Shown here: one piece after another, positions 1 through 8,046 of the stretch
Layout: each line of letters opens with the position of its first letter
Position numbering within the stretch: position 1 is the stretch's first letter
NCBI RefSeq assembly: GCF_040111675.1
Contig: NZ_CP157794.1
Location: 1 to 64,000, forward strand
DNA length: 64,000 bases
From: Salinarimonas sp.
GTDB taxonomy: Bacteria; Pseudomonadota; Alphaproteobacteria; Rhizobiales; Beijerinckiaceae
Direction of reading: 5' to 3'
Position numbers and translations under genes: made by a program
The notes under the pieces: generated by a model
Database searches by the model: none
The model's input: only the letters and a program-made list of their open reading frames with translations
What the model was told of the DNA's origin: nothing

Positions 1-666
1 TCGCCGGACATGGCGCACCGCCTCGCCGAGGTGGAGCGGCGCATCGCCGTGCTGCGCTGGCGCGCCTCCGTCGAGATCGGCGCGGGCGTCGCGGGCGCGA
101 GCCGCGACGTGATCTTCTCGGAGCTCCAGGGCGCCATGGCCGAGCGCGCGGCGCTCACGAGCGTCGCCGAGCGCCTCGCGGTGGCCGCGCCCATCGCGGG
201 CCGCGTCGTCGACCTCGCCGAGGACGCGCGGCCGGGGGCGTGGACACCGGAAGGCGAGTGGCTCGCGACGCTCGCCGCGCCCGAGAGCGGGCTCGTCGAG
301 GCCTATGTGCGCGAGGCCGATCTCGCCCGCCTGGTCCCGGGCGCGGACGCGACCTTCTTTCCCGAAGCGCCCGGCCGCGCGCCCGTGGCGCTTCGCGTGC
401 AGGAGATCGCCGCCACCGCGACGCGCCGGCTGGCGAGCGCGCCCGAGCTCGCCTCGGATTTCGGCGGCGGCGTGCCGGCCTACCAGCGCGAGGGCGAGAT
501 CGTGCCCGACGAGGCGATCTACCGCGTCACCCTCGCGCCGCAGGCCGGCGGCGCGCCGGATTTCGCCCTGCGCGGCACGGTGCGGCTCGAGGGCGTCGCG
601 GAGAGCCTCGCGGTTCGCGCCTGGCGCGCGGCGGTGGCGGTGTTCGTGCGCGAGAGCGGGTTTTGA
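1..666 (+). CDS. HlyD-type periplasmic adaptor, C-terminal part (5' truncated by window edge)
   Basis: The reading frame is already open at base 1, so only the C-terminal 221 residues are visible and the real start lies outside the window. An Ala/Glu/Arg-rich stretch that looks like the end of a coiled-coil hairpin is followed by a lipoyl/barrel-sandwich half (PIAGRVVDLAEDARPG, then WLATLAAPESGLVEAYV). A beta-barrel-like part (ADLARLVPGADATFFPE) comes next. This order is typical of HlyD/EmrA-family membrane-fusion proteins that link an inner-membrane transporter or peptidase to the periplasm. It has no partner gene on the visible side; the next gene is convergent. The family call is by architecture only and the exported substrate is unknown. 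Confidence 0.6.
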   Translation, partial: SPDMAHRLAEVERRIAVLRWRASVEIGAGVAGASRDVIFSELQGAMAERAALTSVAERLAVAAPIAGRVVDLAEDARPGAWTPEGEWLATLAAPESGLVEAYVREADLARLVPGADATFFPEAPGRAPVALRVQEIAATATRRLASAPELASDFGGGVPAYQREGEIVPDEAIYRVTLAPQAGGAPDFALRGTVRLEGVAESLAVRAWRAAVAVFVRESGF

Positions 667-676
667 GGCGTCCGCC

Positions 677-1459
677 TCACCCCGGCAGCGCGAACCGGTC
701 CACCTCCCGCAGCAGCTCCACGAAGGCGTGCGCGCCGAAATCCGCCGCGGCCTCGCCCTTCTCGCGCGTCGCGGCGGCGGCGTTGCCGACCGCGCCGGAG
801 GGGTGGATGTCCTGCGCCATCCAGCCGAAGCCGACGGGCTGGATCGCCGAGAGATGGCGGTTCTCCCGCGCCATGCGCACGGTCAGCGGCTCGAAGTCGC
901 CGGCCTTCTCCATGCGCACGAGGTCGGGGCGGAAGGCGAGCATCAGCGAGGTTTCTATCTCGCCGCCATGGATGCCGTGGCGCAGCTCGTCGGCCGAGAA
1001 CAGCCCGTCGGGATAGCCGAGCCGGTGCCAGGCGCTCGTCACGCACAACATGGAATGGCGCACGCGCAGCTCCCGCGCCACGATGTCGATGACGGGCACG
1101 TTGCCGCCGTGGGAATTGACGAAGACGAGCTTGCGGCAGCCCGCCCGCAGCACGCTCTCGCCGATCTCCCGCCAGGCGGCGAGCGCCGTCTCGGCGGAGA
1201 GGGTGAGCGTGCCCGGGAAGGCGAGGTGCTCGTTCGACTTGCCGATCGCCTGCACCGGCAGGACGAGCACGTCGAGATCGTCCGGGACGAGCGGACGGAC
1301 GCGGGCGAGATAGCCCTCCGCGATCAGCGTGTCGACGCCGGTCGGCAGATGCGGGCCGTGCTGCTCGATCGCGGCGACGGGGAGCACCGCGATCGTGCGG
1401 GACATGTCCCGGGCGGCGAAATCGGCGGTGGAGAGGGAGAGCCAGTCGATCGCCGGCAT
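677..1459 (-). CDS. Creatininase-family amidohydrolase
   Basis: 260 aa, the usual size for the creatininase/MftE metallohydrolase fold. Metal-binding signatures are visible: EQHGPHLP near residue 32, NSHGGN near residue 115 and HGGEIETS near residue 164. Family members hydrolyse creatinine, formamides or related cyclic amides, or process a mycofactocin-type peptide. No mycofactocin genes are here. The ATG (1457-1459) shares one base with the stop of the RidA gene upstream on the same strand (TGATG), so the two are translationally coupled. That pairing suggests a small amide or imine metabolic unit. Sarcosine oxidase genes occur 50 kb away, but true creatinine hydrolysis cannot be claimed from sequence alone. 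Confidence 0.8.
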   Translation of the reverse strand: MPAIDWLSLSTADFAARDMSRTIAVLPVAAIEQHGPHLPTGVDTLIAEGYLARVRPLVPDDLDVLVLPVQAIGKSNEHLAFPGTLTLSAETALAAWREIGESVLRAGCRKLVFVNSHGGNVPVIDIVARELRVRHSMLCVTSAWHRLGYPDGLFSADELRHGIHGGEIETSLMLAFRPDLVRMEKAGDFEPLTVRMARENRHLSAIQPVGFGWMAQDIHPSGAVGNAAAATREKGEAAADFGAHAFVELLREVDRFALPG

Positions 1460-1860
1460 CAGATCGCCCCCTCACCGTCGGCCTTCGCCGCGATCACCTC
1501 GACCTCGACCTTGAACATCTCCCGTGCGAAGCCCGAGACGATCATCAGCGTCGATGCCGGCGCGGGCGTGGCCACCCAGCGGTCGCGCGCCTCCATGTAG
1601 GGCTTCAGGTGGGCGCGATCCGAGACGAAGGCGTTGATCCGCACGATGTCGCCCATCGCCATCCCCGCCGCCTTCAGCACCGCGGCGATGTTGGAGAAGC
1701 ACAGATCCGCCTGCGCGCCCGCGTCCTCCGGCACGGTCTCGTCGGGCGCGATGCCGAGCTGGCCCGAGGCGAAGACGATCCGTGCGCCGGGCGGGACCTC
1801 CACCGCATGCGCGTAGTTGGCGAAGGGCGGGCGGATGGTGTCGGGGGTGAGATGGCGCAT
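1459..1860 (-). CDS. RidA-family (YjgF/UK114) protein
   Basis: I take the ATG at 1860 (MRHLTPDTIRPPFANYAHAV), giving 133 aa, the standard RidA length; the frame is open further upstream, but 25 extra residues there do not fit the family. Recognisable are the core around ARIVFASGQLGIAPDE, a central DIVRINAFVSD strand and the C-terminal Arg-containing RDRWVATPAPASTLMIV, which corresponds to the active-site Arg strand. RidA proteins deaminate reactive enamine/imine intermediates and act as cytosolic trimers; several subgroups work in dedicated catabolic pathways. It overlaps the creatininase-like gene by one base and is divergent from paaX. Confidence 0.88.
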   Translation of the reverse strand: MRHLTPDTIRPPFANYAHAVEVPPGARIVFASGQLGIAPDETVPEDAGAQADLCFSNIAAVLKAAGMAMGDIVRINAFVSDRAHLKPYMEARDRWVATPAPASTLMIVSGFAREMFKVEVEVIAAKADGEGAI

Positions 1861-1993
1861 GGGGTGCAGCTGTCCTGGCCTTGGGCGTCCGGTGGCGATC
1901 GCCGCACGATAGAGGGCGAGCGTCGCCCCGGGCAAGCGGCCTCGCCAGACGCGGCCTTGCCCGCAGCGCCCCGCGGGCTAAAGTCCGCGCGCC

Positions 1994-2914
1994 ATGACCG
2001 TGCCCGAGATCACCCCACAGTCCTCGATCGATGCCCTCACCGGGCGGCTGATCGCCGATTTCGCCGAGCGTCGCGCCCTGCGCGCGGGCTCGTTCATCGT
2101 CACGATCTACGGCGACGTGGTGCTGCCGCGGGGCGGGTCCTTGTGGATCGGCAACGTCATCGAGACCTGCGGGCTCGTGGGCATCTCGGAGACGCTGGCG
2201 CGCACCGCGGTGTCGCGCCTCGTCGAGGCGGGGCGGCTCGCGGGCGTGCGGGAGGGGCGGCGCAGCTTCTACCGGCTCACCGAGTCCGCCGCCGCCGAGT
2301 TCGAGACCGCGGCGCGCGTGCTGCATGCGCCGCAGGACGTCTCGGAAGCGGAGTGGACGCTGGTCGTCCTCTCCGGCGAGGGACGGGCGGCGGCGCAGGA
2401 GGCGCTGCTCCGGCGCGGCTTCGGCGCGGCCGCGCCCGGCCTCGCGGTGAAGCCCGGCGATGCCGCAGCGGAGGCCCGCAGCGCGCTCCCCACGAGCGCC
2501 GAGGCCGTGATCTTTCGCGGCGCGCCCGAGACGAACGGCGCGCCGCTCGCCGGCTTCGTCGCGGGGGCATGGGATCTCCCCGCCTTGGCCGAGCGGTATG
2601 CGGGCTTCGTCGCGCGCTTCATGCCTGTCGCCGGCGCGCTCGACACGGGCGCCGCGCCGACGTCGGCGACGAGCCTCGCGCTGCGGCTTCTCCTCGTGCA
2701 CGACTTCCGGGCCATCGCGCTGCGCGACCCCGGCCTGCCGCCGGAGACGCTGCCCGCGTCCTGGCCCGGGGCAGCGGCGCGCGCCCTGTTCCGGCGGCTC
2801 TACGATCGACTCACCCCGGCGGCGGAGGCCTTCGTGGCCAGGGAGTTCGTCGCGCTCGACGGTCCCCTCGGGCCGCCGACCGGTGGACCGGCCGCATCTC
2901 TGCTCACCGGCTGA
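1994..2914 (+). CDS. paaX: PaaX-family transcriptional repressor
   Basis: 306 aa, matching PaaX length. The N-terminal winged-helix segment (SFIVTIYGDVVLPRGGSLWIG, then ETLARTAVSRLVEAGRLAGVREGRRSFYRL) is the PaaX DNA-binding domain, followed by the central and C-terminal PaaX domains. PaaX represses phenylacetate genes and is released by phenylacetyl-CoA. The gene lies immediately upstream of, and in the same direction as, the thiolase and paaABCDE; the 129-bp gap carries a promoter with a PaaX-like site. It faces away from ridA. Confidence 0.92.
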   Translation: MTVPEITPQSSIDALTGRLIADFAERRALRAGSFIVTIYGDVVLPRGGSLWIGNVIETCGLVGISETLARTAVSRLVEAGRLAGVREGRRSFYRLTESAAAEFETAARVLHAPQDVSEAEWTLVVLSGEGRAAAQEALLRRGFGAAAPGLAVKPGDAAAEARSALPTSAEAVIFRGAPETNGAPLAGFVAGAWDLPALAERYAGFVARFMPVAGALDTGAAPTSATSLALRLLLVHDFRAIALRDPGLPPETLPASWPGAAARALFRRLYDRLTPAAEAFVAREFVALDGPLGPPTGGPAASLLTG

Positions 2915-2940
2915 CATGTCACAAGATGCGGGAAAATCCC

Positions 2941-2969
2941 CTTGTTTTTGTGATGCGATCGGCTATATT
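2941..2969 (+). promoter_or_regulatory. Candidate paa promoter with PaaX-type operator
   Basis: In the gap before the thiolase, CTTGTT (2941-2946) and TATATT (2964-2969) are 17 bases apart and could form a sigma-70 promoter. Bases 2947-2961, TTTGTGATGCGATCG, agree closely with the recalled E. coli PaaX consensus WWTRTGATTCGCGWT in its first eight positions and lie between the two boxes. An outer inverted repeat TCACAA (2919-2924) / TTGTGA (2948-2953) overlaps it. The placement would suit repression by the neighbouring PaaX. The local base composition is visibly AT-richer than the surroundings. Confidence 0.55.
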
Positions 2970-3043
2970 CCGAACATCGGCGAGACCGCGCGCCTCGCCC
3001 AACGAAACGCGCCCGAACAGCGGGCGCCAGGGAGAACTCGCTC

Positions 3044-4261
3044 ATGGTCGACAAGATGGCCGACGCCTTCATCTGCGACGCCGTCCGCACGCCGATCGGC
3101 CGCTACGGCGGCGCGCTCTCGTCCGTGCGCGCCGACGACCTCGCGGCCCTGCCGCTCAAGGCCCTGATGGAGCGCAACGCCGCCGTCGACTGGGCGCAGG
3201 TGGACGACGTGCTCTACGGCTGCGCCAACCAGGCGGGCGAGGACAATCGCAACGTCGCGCGCATGGCCGTGCTGCTCGCCGGCCTGCCCACCACGGTGCC
3301 CGGCACCACGATCAACCGCCTGTGCGGCTCCAGCATGGACGCGGTCGGCCAGGCCGCGCGCGCCATCCGCGCCGGGGATTGCGATCTCATGATCGCCGGC
3401 GGCGTCGAGAGCATGTCGCGCGCGCCCTTCGTGATGCCCAAGGCCGAGAGCGCCTTCTCGCGGTCGAACGCGGTCTACGACACCACGATCGGCTGGCGCT
3501 TCGTCAACCCGAAGATGAAGGCCGCGTTCGGCATCGATTCCATGCCGCAGACCGGCGACAACGTCGCCGCCGACTTCCGCGTCGCCCGCGAGGACCAGGA
3601 CGCCTTCGCCCTGCGCAGCCAGAACCGCTGGGCCGCGGCGCAGGAGGCGGGGCGCTTCGCGGACGAGATCGTCCCGGTGACGATCCCGCAGCGCAAGGGC
3701 GATCCCGTCATCGTCTCCGTCGACGAGCATCCGCGTCCGGACACGACGGCGGAGAAGCTCGCCAAGCTCAAGGGCGTCAACGGGCCCGACCTCAGCGTCA
3801 CCGCGGGCAACGCGTCCGGCGTCAACGACGGCGCGGCCGCGCTCGTCGTCGCCTCCGCGGCGGCGGCCGAGCGCAACGGCCTCGTGCCGAAGGCGCGGGT
3901 CGTGACCATGGCCGCCATGGGCGTCGAGCCGCGGATCATGGGCGTCGGCCCCGCGCCCGCCGCGCGCAAGGCGCTCGCCCGCGCCGGCCTGACGATCGAG
4001 CAGATGGACCTGATCGAGCTCAACGAGGCCTTCGCCTCGCAGGCGCTCGCGGTGCTGCGCGATCTCGGCCTCCCGGACGACGCCGAGCACGTCAACCCCA
4101 ACGGCGGCGCCATCGCGGTCGGGCATCCGCTCGGCATGAGCGGCGCGCGCCTCGTCACCACCGCCACCCACGAGCTCGCCCGCCGCGGCGGCCGCTACGC
4201 CCTGTGCATGATGTGCATCGGGGTGGGCCAGGGCATCGCCGTGATCCTCGAGCGCGCCTGA
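3044..4261 (+). CDS. pcaF/paaJ: 3-oxoadipyl-CoA / 3-oxo-5,6-dehydrosuberyl-CoA thiolase
   Basis: 405 aa thiolase. The nucleophilic Cys is in NRLCGSSMDAVGQAARAI (about residue 90); the conserved NEAFA (about 330), GGAIAVGHPLGMSGAR (about 355) and CMMCIGVGQG (about 390) complete the active site. It cleaves 3-oxoadipyl-CoA, and in phenylacetate degradation also 3-oxo-5,6-dehydrosuberyl-CoA, to acetyl-CoA and a shortened acyl-CoA. The AGGGAG about 9 bases before the ATG at 3044 supports that start; a second in-frame ATG at 3056 is possible. It is the first gene of the paa operon, ahead of paaA by 54 bases. The remaining ring-opening and beta-oxidation genes (paaZ, paaG, paaH, paaK) are not in the window. 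Confidence 0.9.
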   Translation: MVDKMADAFICDAVRTPIGRYGGALSSVRADDLAALPLKALMERNAAVDWAQVDDVLYGCANQAGEDNRNVARMAVLLAGLPTTVPGTTINRLCGSSMDAVGQAARAIRAGDCDLMIAGGVESMSRAPFVMPKAESAFSRSNAVYDTTIGWRFVNPKMKAAFGIDSMPQTGDNVAADFRVAREDQDAFALRSQNRWAAAQEAGRFADEIVPVTIPQRKGDPVIVSVDEHPRPDTTAEKLAKLKGVNGPDLSVTAGNASGVNDGAAALVVASAAAAERNGLVPKARVVTMAAMGVEPRIMGVGPAPAARKALARAGLTIEQMDLIELNEAFASQALAVLRDLGLPDDAEHVNPNGGAIAVGHPLGMSGARLVTTATHELARRGGRYALCMMCIGVGQGIAVILERA

Positions 4262-4315
4262 TCCCCGAAGGGTTTCGCGCGTTCGGCAACAGAGATTTCG
4301 AGAGGGAGACGCCTC

Positions 4316-5314
4316 ATGTACGCCCAGCTCGTCAGGACCGAAGGCCTCAAGGCTCCCGAGGACATGACCCCGGAGGAGCGCGCCTTCCAGGAGCGCATCG
4401 ATCGCGGCGAGAAGATCGAGCCGAAGGAGTGGATGCCCGAGGGCTACCGCAAGACGCTCGTGCGCCAAATCAGCCAGCACGCCCATTCCGAGATCGTCGG
4501 CCAGCTGCCGGAGGGCAACTGGATCACCCGCGCGCCGACGCTGGAGCGCAAGGCGATCCTGCTCGCCAAGGTGCAGGACGAGGCGGGCCACGGCCTCTAC
4601 CTCTACTGCGCCGCCGAGACGCTCGGGATCAGCCGCGACCAGATGATGGACCAGCTCCATTCCGGCAAGGCGAAGTATTCCTCGATCTTCAACTACCCGA
4701 CGCTCACCTGGGCCGACATCGGCGCCATCGGCTGGCTGGTCGACGGCGCGGCGATCATGAACCAGGTGCCGCTGCAGCGCTGCTCCTACGGGCCCTATTC
4801 CCGCGCGATGATCCGCATCTGCAAGGAGGAGAGCTTCCACCAGCGCCAGGGCTACGACATCATGATGAAGCTCGCGCGCGGCACGCCCGAGCAGCGCGAG
4901 ATGGCGCAGGACGCGCTGAACCGCTGGTGGTGGCCGTCGCTGATGATGTTCGGTCCCTCCGACAAGGACAGCGTCCATTCCGCCCAGTCGATGGCGTGGA
5001 AGATCAAGCAGAACACCAATGACGAGCTGCGCCAGAAGTTCGTCGACCAGACCGTGCCCCAGGCGACCTATCTCGGCCTGACCGTTCCCGATCCCGACCT
5101 GAAGTGGAACGAGGAGAAGGGCGGCCACGACTTCGGCGAGCCGGACTGGGAGGAGTTCTTCCAGGTCATCGCCGGCAACGGCCCGTGCAACAAGGAGCGC
5201 CTCGGCGCCCGCGTGAAGGCCTGGAACGACGGCGCCTGGGTGCGCGACGGGCTCAATGCTCACGCCGAGAAGCAGGCCGAGCGCCGCGCGGCGGCCAAGA
5301 TCGCAGCGGAGTGA
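4316..5314 (+). CDS. paaA: Phenylacetyl-CoA 1,2-epoxidase catalytic subunit PaaA
   Basis: 332 aa. PaaA carries the diiron centre that inserts one oxygen atom into the ring of phenylacetyl-CoA. Ferritin-like ExxH motifs are visible at E89-H92 (DEAGH) and E172-H175 ([10 protein letters not shown]), as expected. A good ribosome binding site (GAGAGGGAGA) precedes the ATG. The order paaA-B-C-D-E follows with short gaps, as in canonical operons. It forms a cytoplasmic complex with PaaC, with PaaB as bridging subunit. Confidence 0.96.
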   Translation: MYAQLVRTEGLKAPEDMTPEERAFQERIDRGEKIEPKEWMPEGYRKTLVRQISQHAHSEIVGQLPEGNWITRAPTLERKAILLAKVQDEAGHGLYLYCAAETLGISRDQMMDQLHSGKAKYSSIFNYPTLTWADIGAIGWLVDGAAIMNQVPLQRCSYGPYSRAMIRICKEESFHQRQGYDIMMKLARGTPEQREMAQDALNRWWWPSLMMFGPSDKDSVHSAQSMAWKIKQNTNDELRQKFVDQTVPQATYLGLTVPDPDLKWNEEKGGHDFGEPDWEEFFQVIAGNGPCNKERLGARVKAWNDGAWVRDGLNAHAEKQAERRAAAKIAAE

Positions 5315-5319
5315 CGACC

Positions 5320-5604
5320 ATGAAGAAGGAATGGCCTCTCTGGGAGGTGTTCATCCGCGGCCAGCACGGCCTCTCCCACCGTCATGTGGGCAGCCTGCAC
5401 GCGCCCGACGCCGAGATGGCGATCAACAACGCCCGCGACGTCTACACCCGCCGCAACGAGGGCGTCTCGATCTGGGTGGCGAAGGCCACCGACATCGCCG
5501 CCTCCTCGCCGGGCGACAAGGGCCCGCTGTTCGAGCCCTCGAACAGCAAGGTCTACCGCCATCCCACCTTCTTCGACATCCCCGAGGAAGTCGGCCACAT
5601 GTGA
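5320..5604 (+). CDS. paaB: Phenylacetyl-CoA epoxidase subunit PaaB
   Basis: 94 aa with the family hallmarks MKKEWPLWEVFIRGQHGLSH at the N-terminus and a conserved ARDVYTRRNEGVSIWV core. The ATG at 5320 lies five bases after the paaA stop. PaaB is a small non-catalytic subunit that bridges PaaA-PaaC heterodimers in the oxygenase. The frame is open upstream inside paaA, but the family start is unambiguous. Confidence 0.95.
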   Translation: MKKEWPLWEVFIRGQHGLSHRHVGSLHAPDAEMAINNARDVYTRRNEGVSIWVAKATDIAASSPGDKGPLFEPSNSKVYRHPTFFDIPEEVGHM

Positions 5605-5616
5605 GGGAGGCGCCGG

Positions 5617-6375
5617 ATGGACGCCAATCAAGCCCTGTTCGAATACGCGCTGAGGATGGGCGACAATTGCCTCGTCCTCGGCCACCGCGTCTCCGAGTGG
5701 TGCGGCCACGCGCCCGCGCTCGAGGAGGACATCGCGCTCGCCAACACTGCGCTCGACCTCATCGGCCAGACGCAGATGTGGCTCGGCCTCGCCGGCGAGG
5801 TGGAGGGGAAGGGCCGCAGCGCCGACGACCTCGCCTACAAGCGCGACGCGCGGGCGTTCCGCAACGTGCTGCTGGTCGAGCGGCCGAACGGCGATTTCGG
5901 CCACACGCTGGTGCGCCAGCTGTTCTTCGACCTGTGGCACTTCCACACGCTCGGCGCGCTGCTCGGCTCGTCCGACGCCCGCGTGGCGGAGATCGCCGAG
6001 AAGTCCCGCAAGGAGGTGTCCTACCACCTCCAGCGCAGCGCCGATCTCGTGATCCGTCTCGGCGACGGCACCGACGAGAGCCGGGCGCGCATGCAGGCGG
6101 CCGTGGACGAGCTGTGGCCCTATACGGGGGAGCTCTTCATGGAGGACGGCGTCGACGAGACGCTCGCCGAGGCGGGCGTCGGCCCGGCGCGGGGCGCGGT
6201 GAAGCCCGCCTTCGACCGCGAGATCGCGGGCGTGCTCAAGCAGGCCACCCTGAAGGCGCCGGAGAAGGCGTTCATGCACAAGGGCGGCAAGGCGGGCGTC
6301 CATACCGAGGCGCTCGGCTACGTGCTGGCCGAGATGCAGTTCCTGCAGCGCGCCTATCCGGGCGCGACCTGGTGA
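5617..6375 (+). CDS. paaC: Phenylacetyl-CoA epoxidase structural subunit PaaC
   Basis: 252 aa. PaaC is ferritin-like but catalytically inactive and stabilises PaaA. Characteristic stretches are RVSEWCGHAPALEEDIALAN near residue 25, ALDLIGQTQMWLGLAGE near 45, and the C-terminal GYVLAEMQFLQRAYPGATW. It follows paaB by 12 bases with GAGGGAGG as ribosome binding site and is followed 17 bases later by paaD. Confidence 0.95.
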   Translation: MDANQALFEYALRMGDNCLVLGHRVSEWCGHAPALEEDIALANTALDLIGQTQMWLGLAGEVEGKGRSADDLAYKRDARAFRNVLLVERPNGDFGHTLVRQLFFDLWHFHTLGALLGSSDARVAEIAEKSRKEVSYHLQRSADLVIRLGDGTDESRARMQAAVDELWPYTGELFMEDGVDETLAEAGVGPARGAVKPAFDREIAGVLKQATLKAPEKAFMHKGGKAGVHTEALGYVLAEMQFLQRAYPGATW

Positions 6376-6392
6376 GCGAGGGGGAGGTCCCC

Positions 6393-6911
6393 ATGGCAGA
6401 GACCCGCGCGCACGATCACGGCGCCCGCCCTTCCGAGGCGCAGGTCTGGGCCTGGCTCGACGAGGTCCCGGATCCCGAGATCCCGGTGATCTCGCTCGTC
6501 GACCTCGGCATCATCCGCGACGTCGCCTGGCGCGACGACGCGCTCGAGGTGACGGTCACGCCGACCTATTCCGGCTGCCCGGCGACGAGCGTCATCAATC
6601 TCGACATCGTCTCCGCGCTCAAGGCGCACGGGATCGAGAAGATCGATCTCAAGCGCCGCATCTCCCCCGCCTGGACGACCGACTGGATCAGCGACAAGGG
6701 CCGCGAGAAGCTGCGCGGCTACGGCATCGCCCCGCCCGTGCCCGGGACCTCCGCCTGCGGCATCGGCGCGCTATCGAAGCCCGAGATCGCCTGCCCGCAT
6801 TGCGGCTCGACGAACACCCGCCTCGTCAGCCAGTTCGGCTCGACGCCCTGCAAGGCGGCCTACGTCTGCGACGACTGCCTCGAGCCGTTCGACTACTTCA
6901 AGTGCATCTGA
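6393..6911 (+). CDS. paaD: Phenylacetate-CoA epoxygenase assembly protein PaaD
   Basis: 172 aa starting at the ATG after GGGGGAGG (6379-6386 region). An N-terminal MIP18/DUF59 domain (WAWLDEVPDPEIPVISLVDL; then YSGCPATSVINLDIV) is followed by a C-terminal zinc-ribbon-like part with CPHCGS, CDDC and a terminal C in DYFKCI. PaaD-type proteins are thought to help assemble Fe-S or diiron centres of the oxygenase/reductase. It ends 50 bases before paaE in the same operon. Confidence 0.93.
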   Translation: MAETRAHDHGARPSEAQVWAWLDEVPDPEIPVISLVDLGIIRDVAWRDDALEVTVTPTYSGCPATSVINLDIVSALKAHGIEKIDLKRRISPAWTTDWISDKGREKLRGYGIAPPVPGTSACGIGALSKPEIACPHCGSTNTRLVSQFGSTPCKAAYVCDDCLEPFDYFKCI

Positions 6912-6961
6912 CCGGCGGCGCGGGCCTCGAGCCCGCGGGCCGGACGCCGAGGACCGACATC

Positions 6962-8035
6962 ATGGCGCAGTTCCACCCGCTCACCGTGCGCGAGGTGCGG
7001 CGCGAGACCCGCGACGCCGTCGTCGTGACGCTCGAGCCCCGCCCGGAAGACCGCGACGCCTTCGCCTTCGTCCAGGGGCAATACCTCACCTTCCGCCGCT
7101 CCTTCGACGGCGAGGAGCTCCGGCGCTCCTACTCGATCTGCTCGGCGCGCGGCGACGTGCTGCGGGTCGGCGTCAAGCGCGTCGAGGGCGGCGCCTTCTC
7201 GAGCTTCGCCAACGCGGAGCTGAAGCCCGGCGACGTGCTCGACGCCATGCCGCCGATGGGCAACTTCCACGCGCCCGTCGATCCCGCCTCCGAGAAGCAC
7301 TACCTGCTGTTCGCCGGCGGCAGCGGCATCACGCCGGTGCTCGGCATCCTCAAGACGATCCTCGCCGAGGAGCCGGGCTCGACCGCGACGCTGGTCTACG
7401 GCAACCGCTCCACCGCCTCGATCATGTTCCGCGAGGAGCTCGAGGACCTCAAGAACGCCCATCTCGGCCGGCTTTCGATCCTGCATGTCCTCGAGAGCGA
7501 GGCGCAGGACATCGACCTGTTCTCCGGGCGCGTCGACCGGGAGAAGTGCGACAGGCTCTTCTCCGCCTGGATCGACGTCGGCTCCGCCGACATGGCCTTC
7601 ATCTGCGGGCCCGAGCCGATGATGCTCGCCATCGCCGAGGCGCTGAAGGCGCACGGCATGAGCGAGGACCGGATCAAGTTCGAGCTCTTCCTGTCGAGCC
7701 AGCCCGGCCGCGCCCGGCGCAAGGCGGTCTCGGCCGAGGCCGCGGCGCAGGCCGGCAAGCGCACGAGCGCGCAGATCACCCTCGACGGCGCCACCCGCAC
7801 GATCGAGATGGACAAGGGCCAGAGCGTGCTCGAAGCGGCGCTCGCCGCCGATCTCGACGCTCCCTACGCCTGCAAGGCCGGCGTCTGCTCCACCTGCCGC
7901 GCCCTCGTCGTCGAGGGCGAGGTGGAGATGGAGGCGAACTACGCGCTGGAGGACTACGAGGTCGAGCGCGGCTACGTGCTCACCTGCCAGTGCTACCCGC
8001 TCAGCGACCGCGTCGTCGTCAGCTACGACCAGTGA
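6962..8035 (+). CDS. paaE: Phenylacetyl-CoA epoxidase reductase PaaE
   Basis: 357 aa, start at the ATG 6962. The N-terminal FAD domain (RSYSICSARG, about residue 58) is followed by the NAD(P)-binding domain (LLFAGGSGITPVLGILKTI, about residue 115; CGPEPMM, about residue 217). A C-terminal plant-type [2Fe-2S] ferredoxin domain has ligands C304, C309, C312 and C342 (CKAGVCSTC ... LTCQC). It passes electrons from NADPH to the PaaA diiron site. The ferredoxin domain at the C-terminus is the normal PaaE layout. Confidence 0.95.
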   Translation: MAQFHPLTVREVRRETRDAVVVTLEPRPEDRDAFAFVQGQYLTFRRSFDGEELRRSYSICSARGDVLRVGVKRVEGGAFSSFANAELKPGDVLDAMPPMGNFHAPVDPASEKHYLLFAGGSGITPVLGILKTILAEEPGSTATLVYGNRSTASIMFREELEDLKNAHLGRLSILHVLESEAQDIDLFSGRVDREKCDRLFSAWIDVGSADMAFICGPEPMMLAIAEALKAHGMSEDRIKFELFLSSQPGRARRKAVSAEAAAQAGKRTSAQITLDGATRTIEMDKGQSVLEAALAADLDAPYACKAGVCSTCRALVVEGEVEMEANYALEDYEVERGYVLTCQCYPLSDRVVVSYDQ

Positions 8036-8046
8036 GGAGGCCCGCC

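Noticed and set aside
677..1459. True creatininase forming a creatinine-creatine-sarcosine route with soxBDAG
   Set aside because: No creatinase gene is present in the window and the family fold alone does not prove the substrate.
1609..5022. Very long plus-strand open frame (1137 codons) across ridA, paaX, the thiolase and paaA
   Set aside because: It is a shadow frame produced by high GC: Arg/Ala/Pro-rich, and it runs through genes with strong family matches in other frames.
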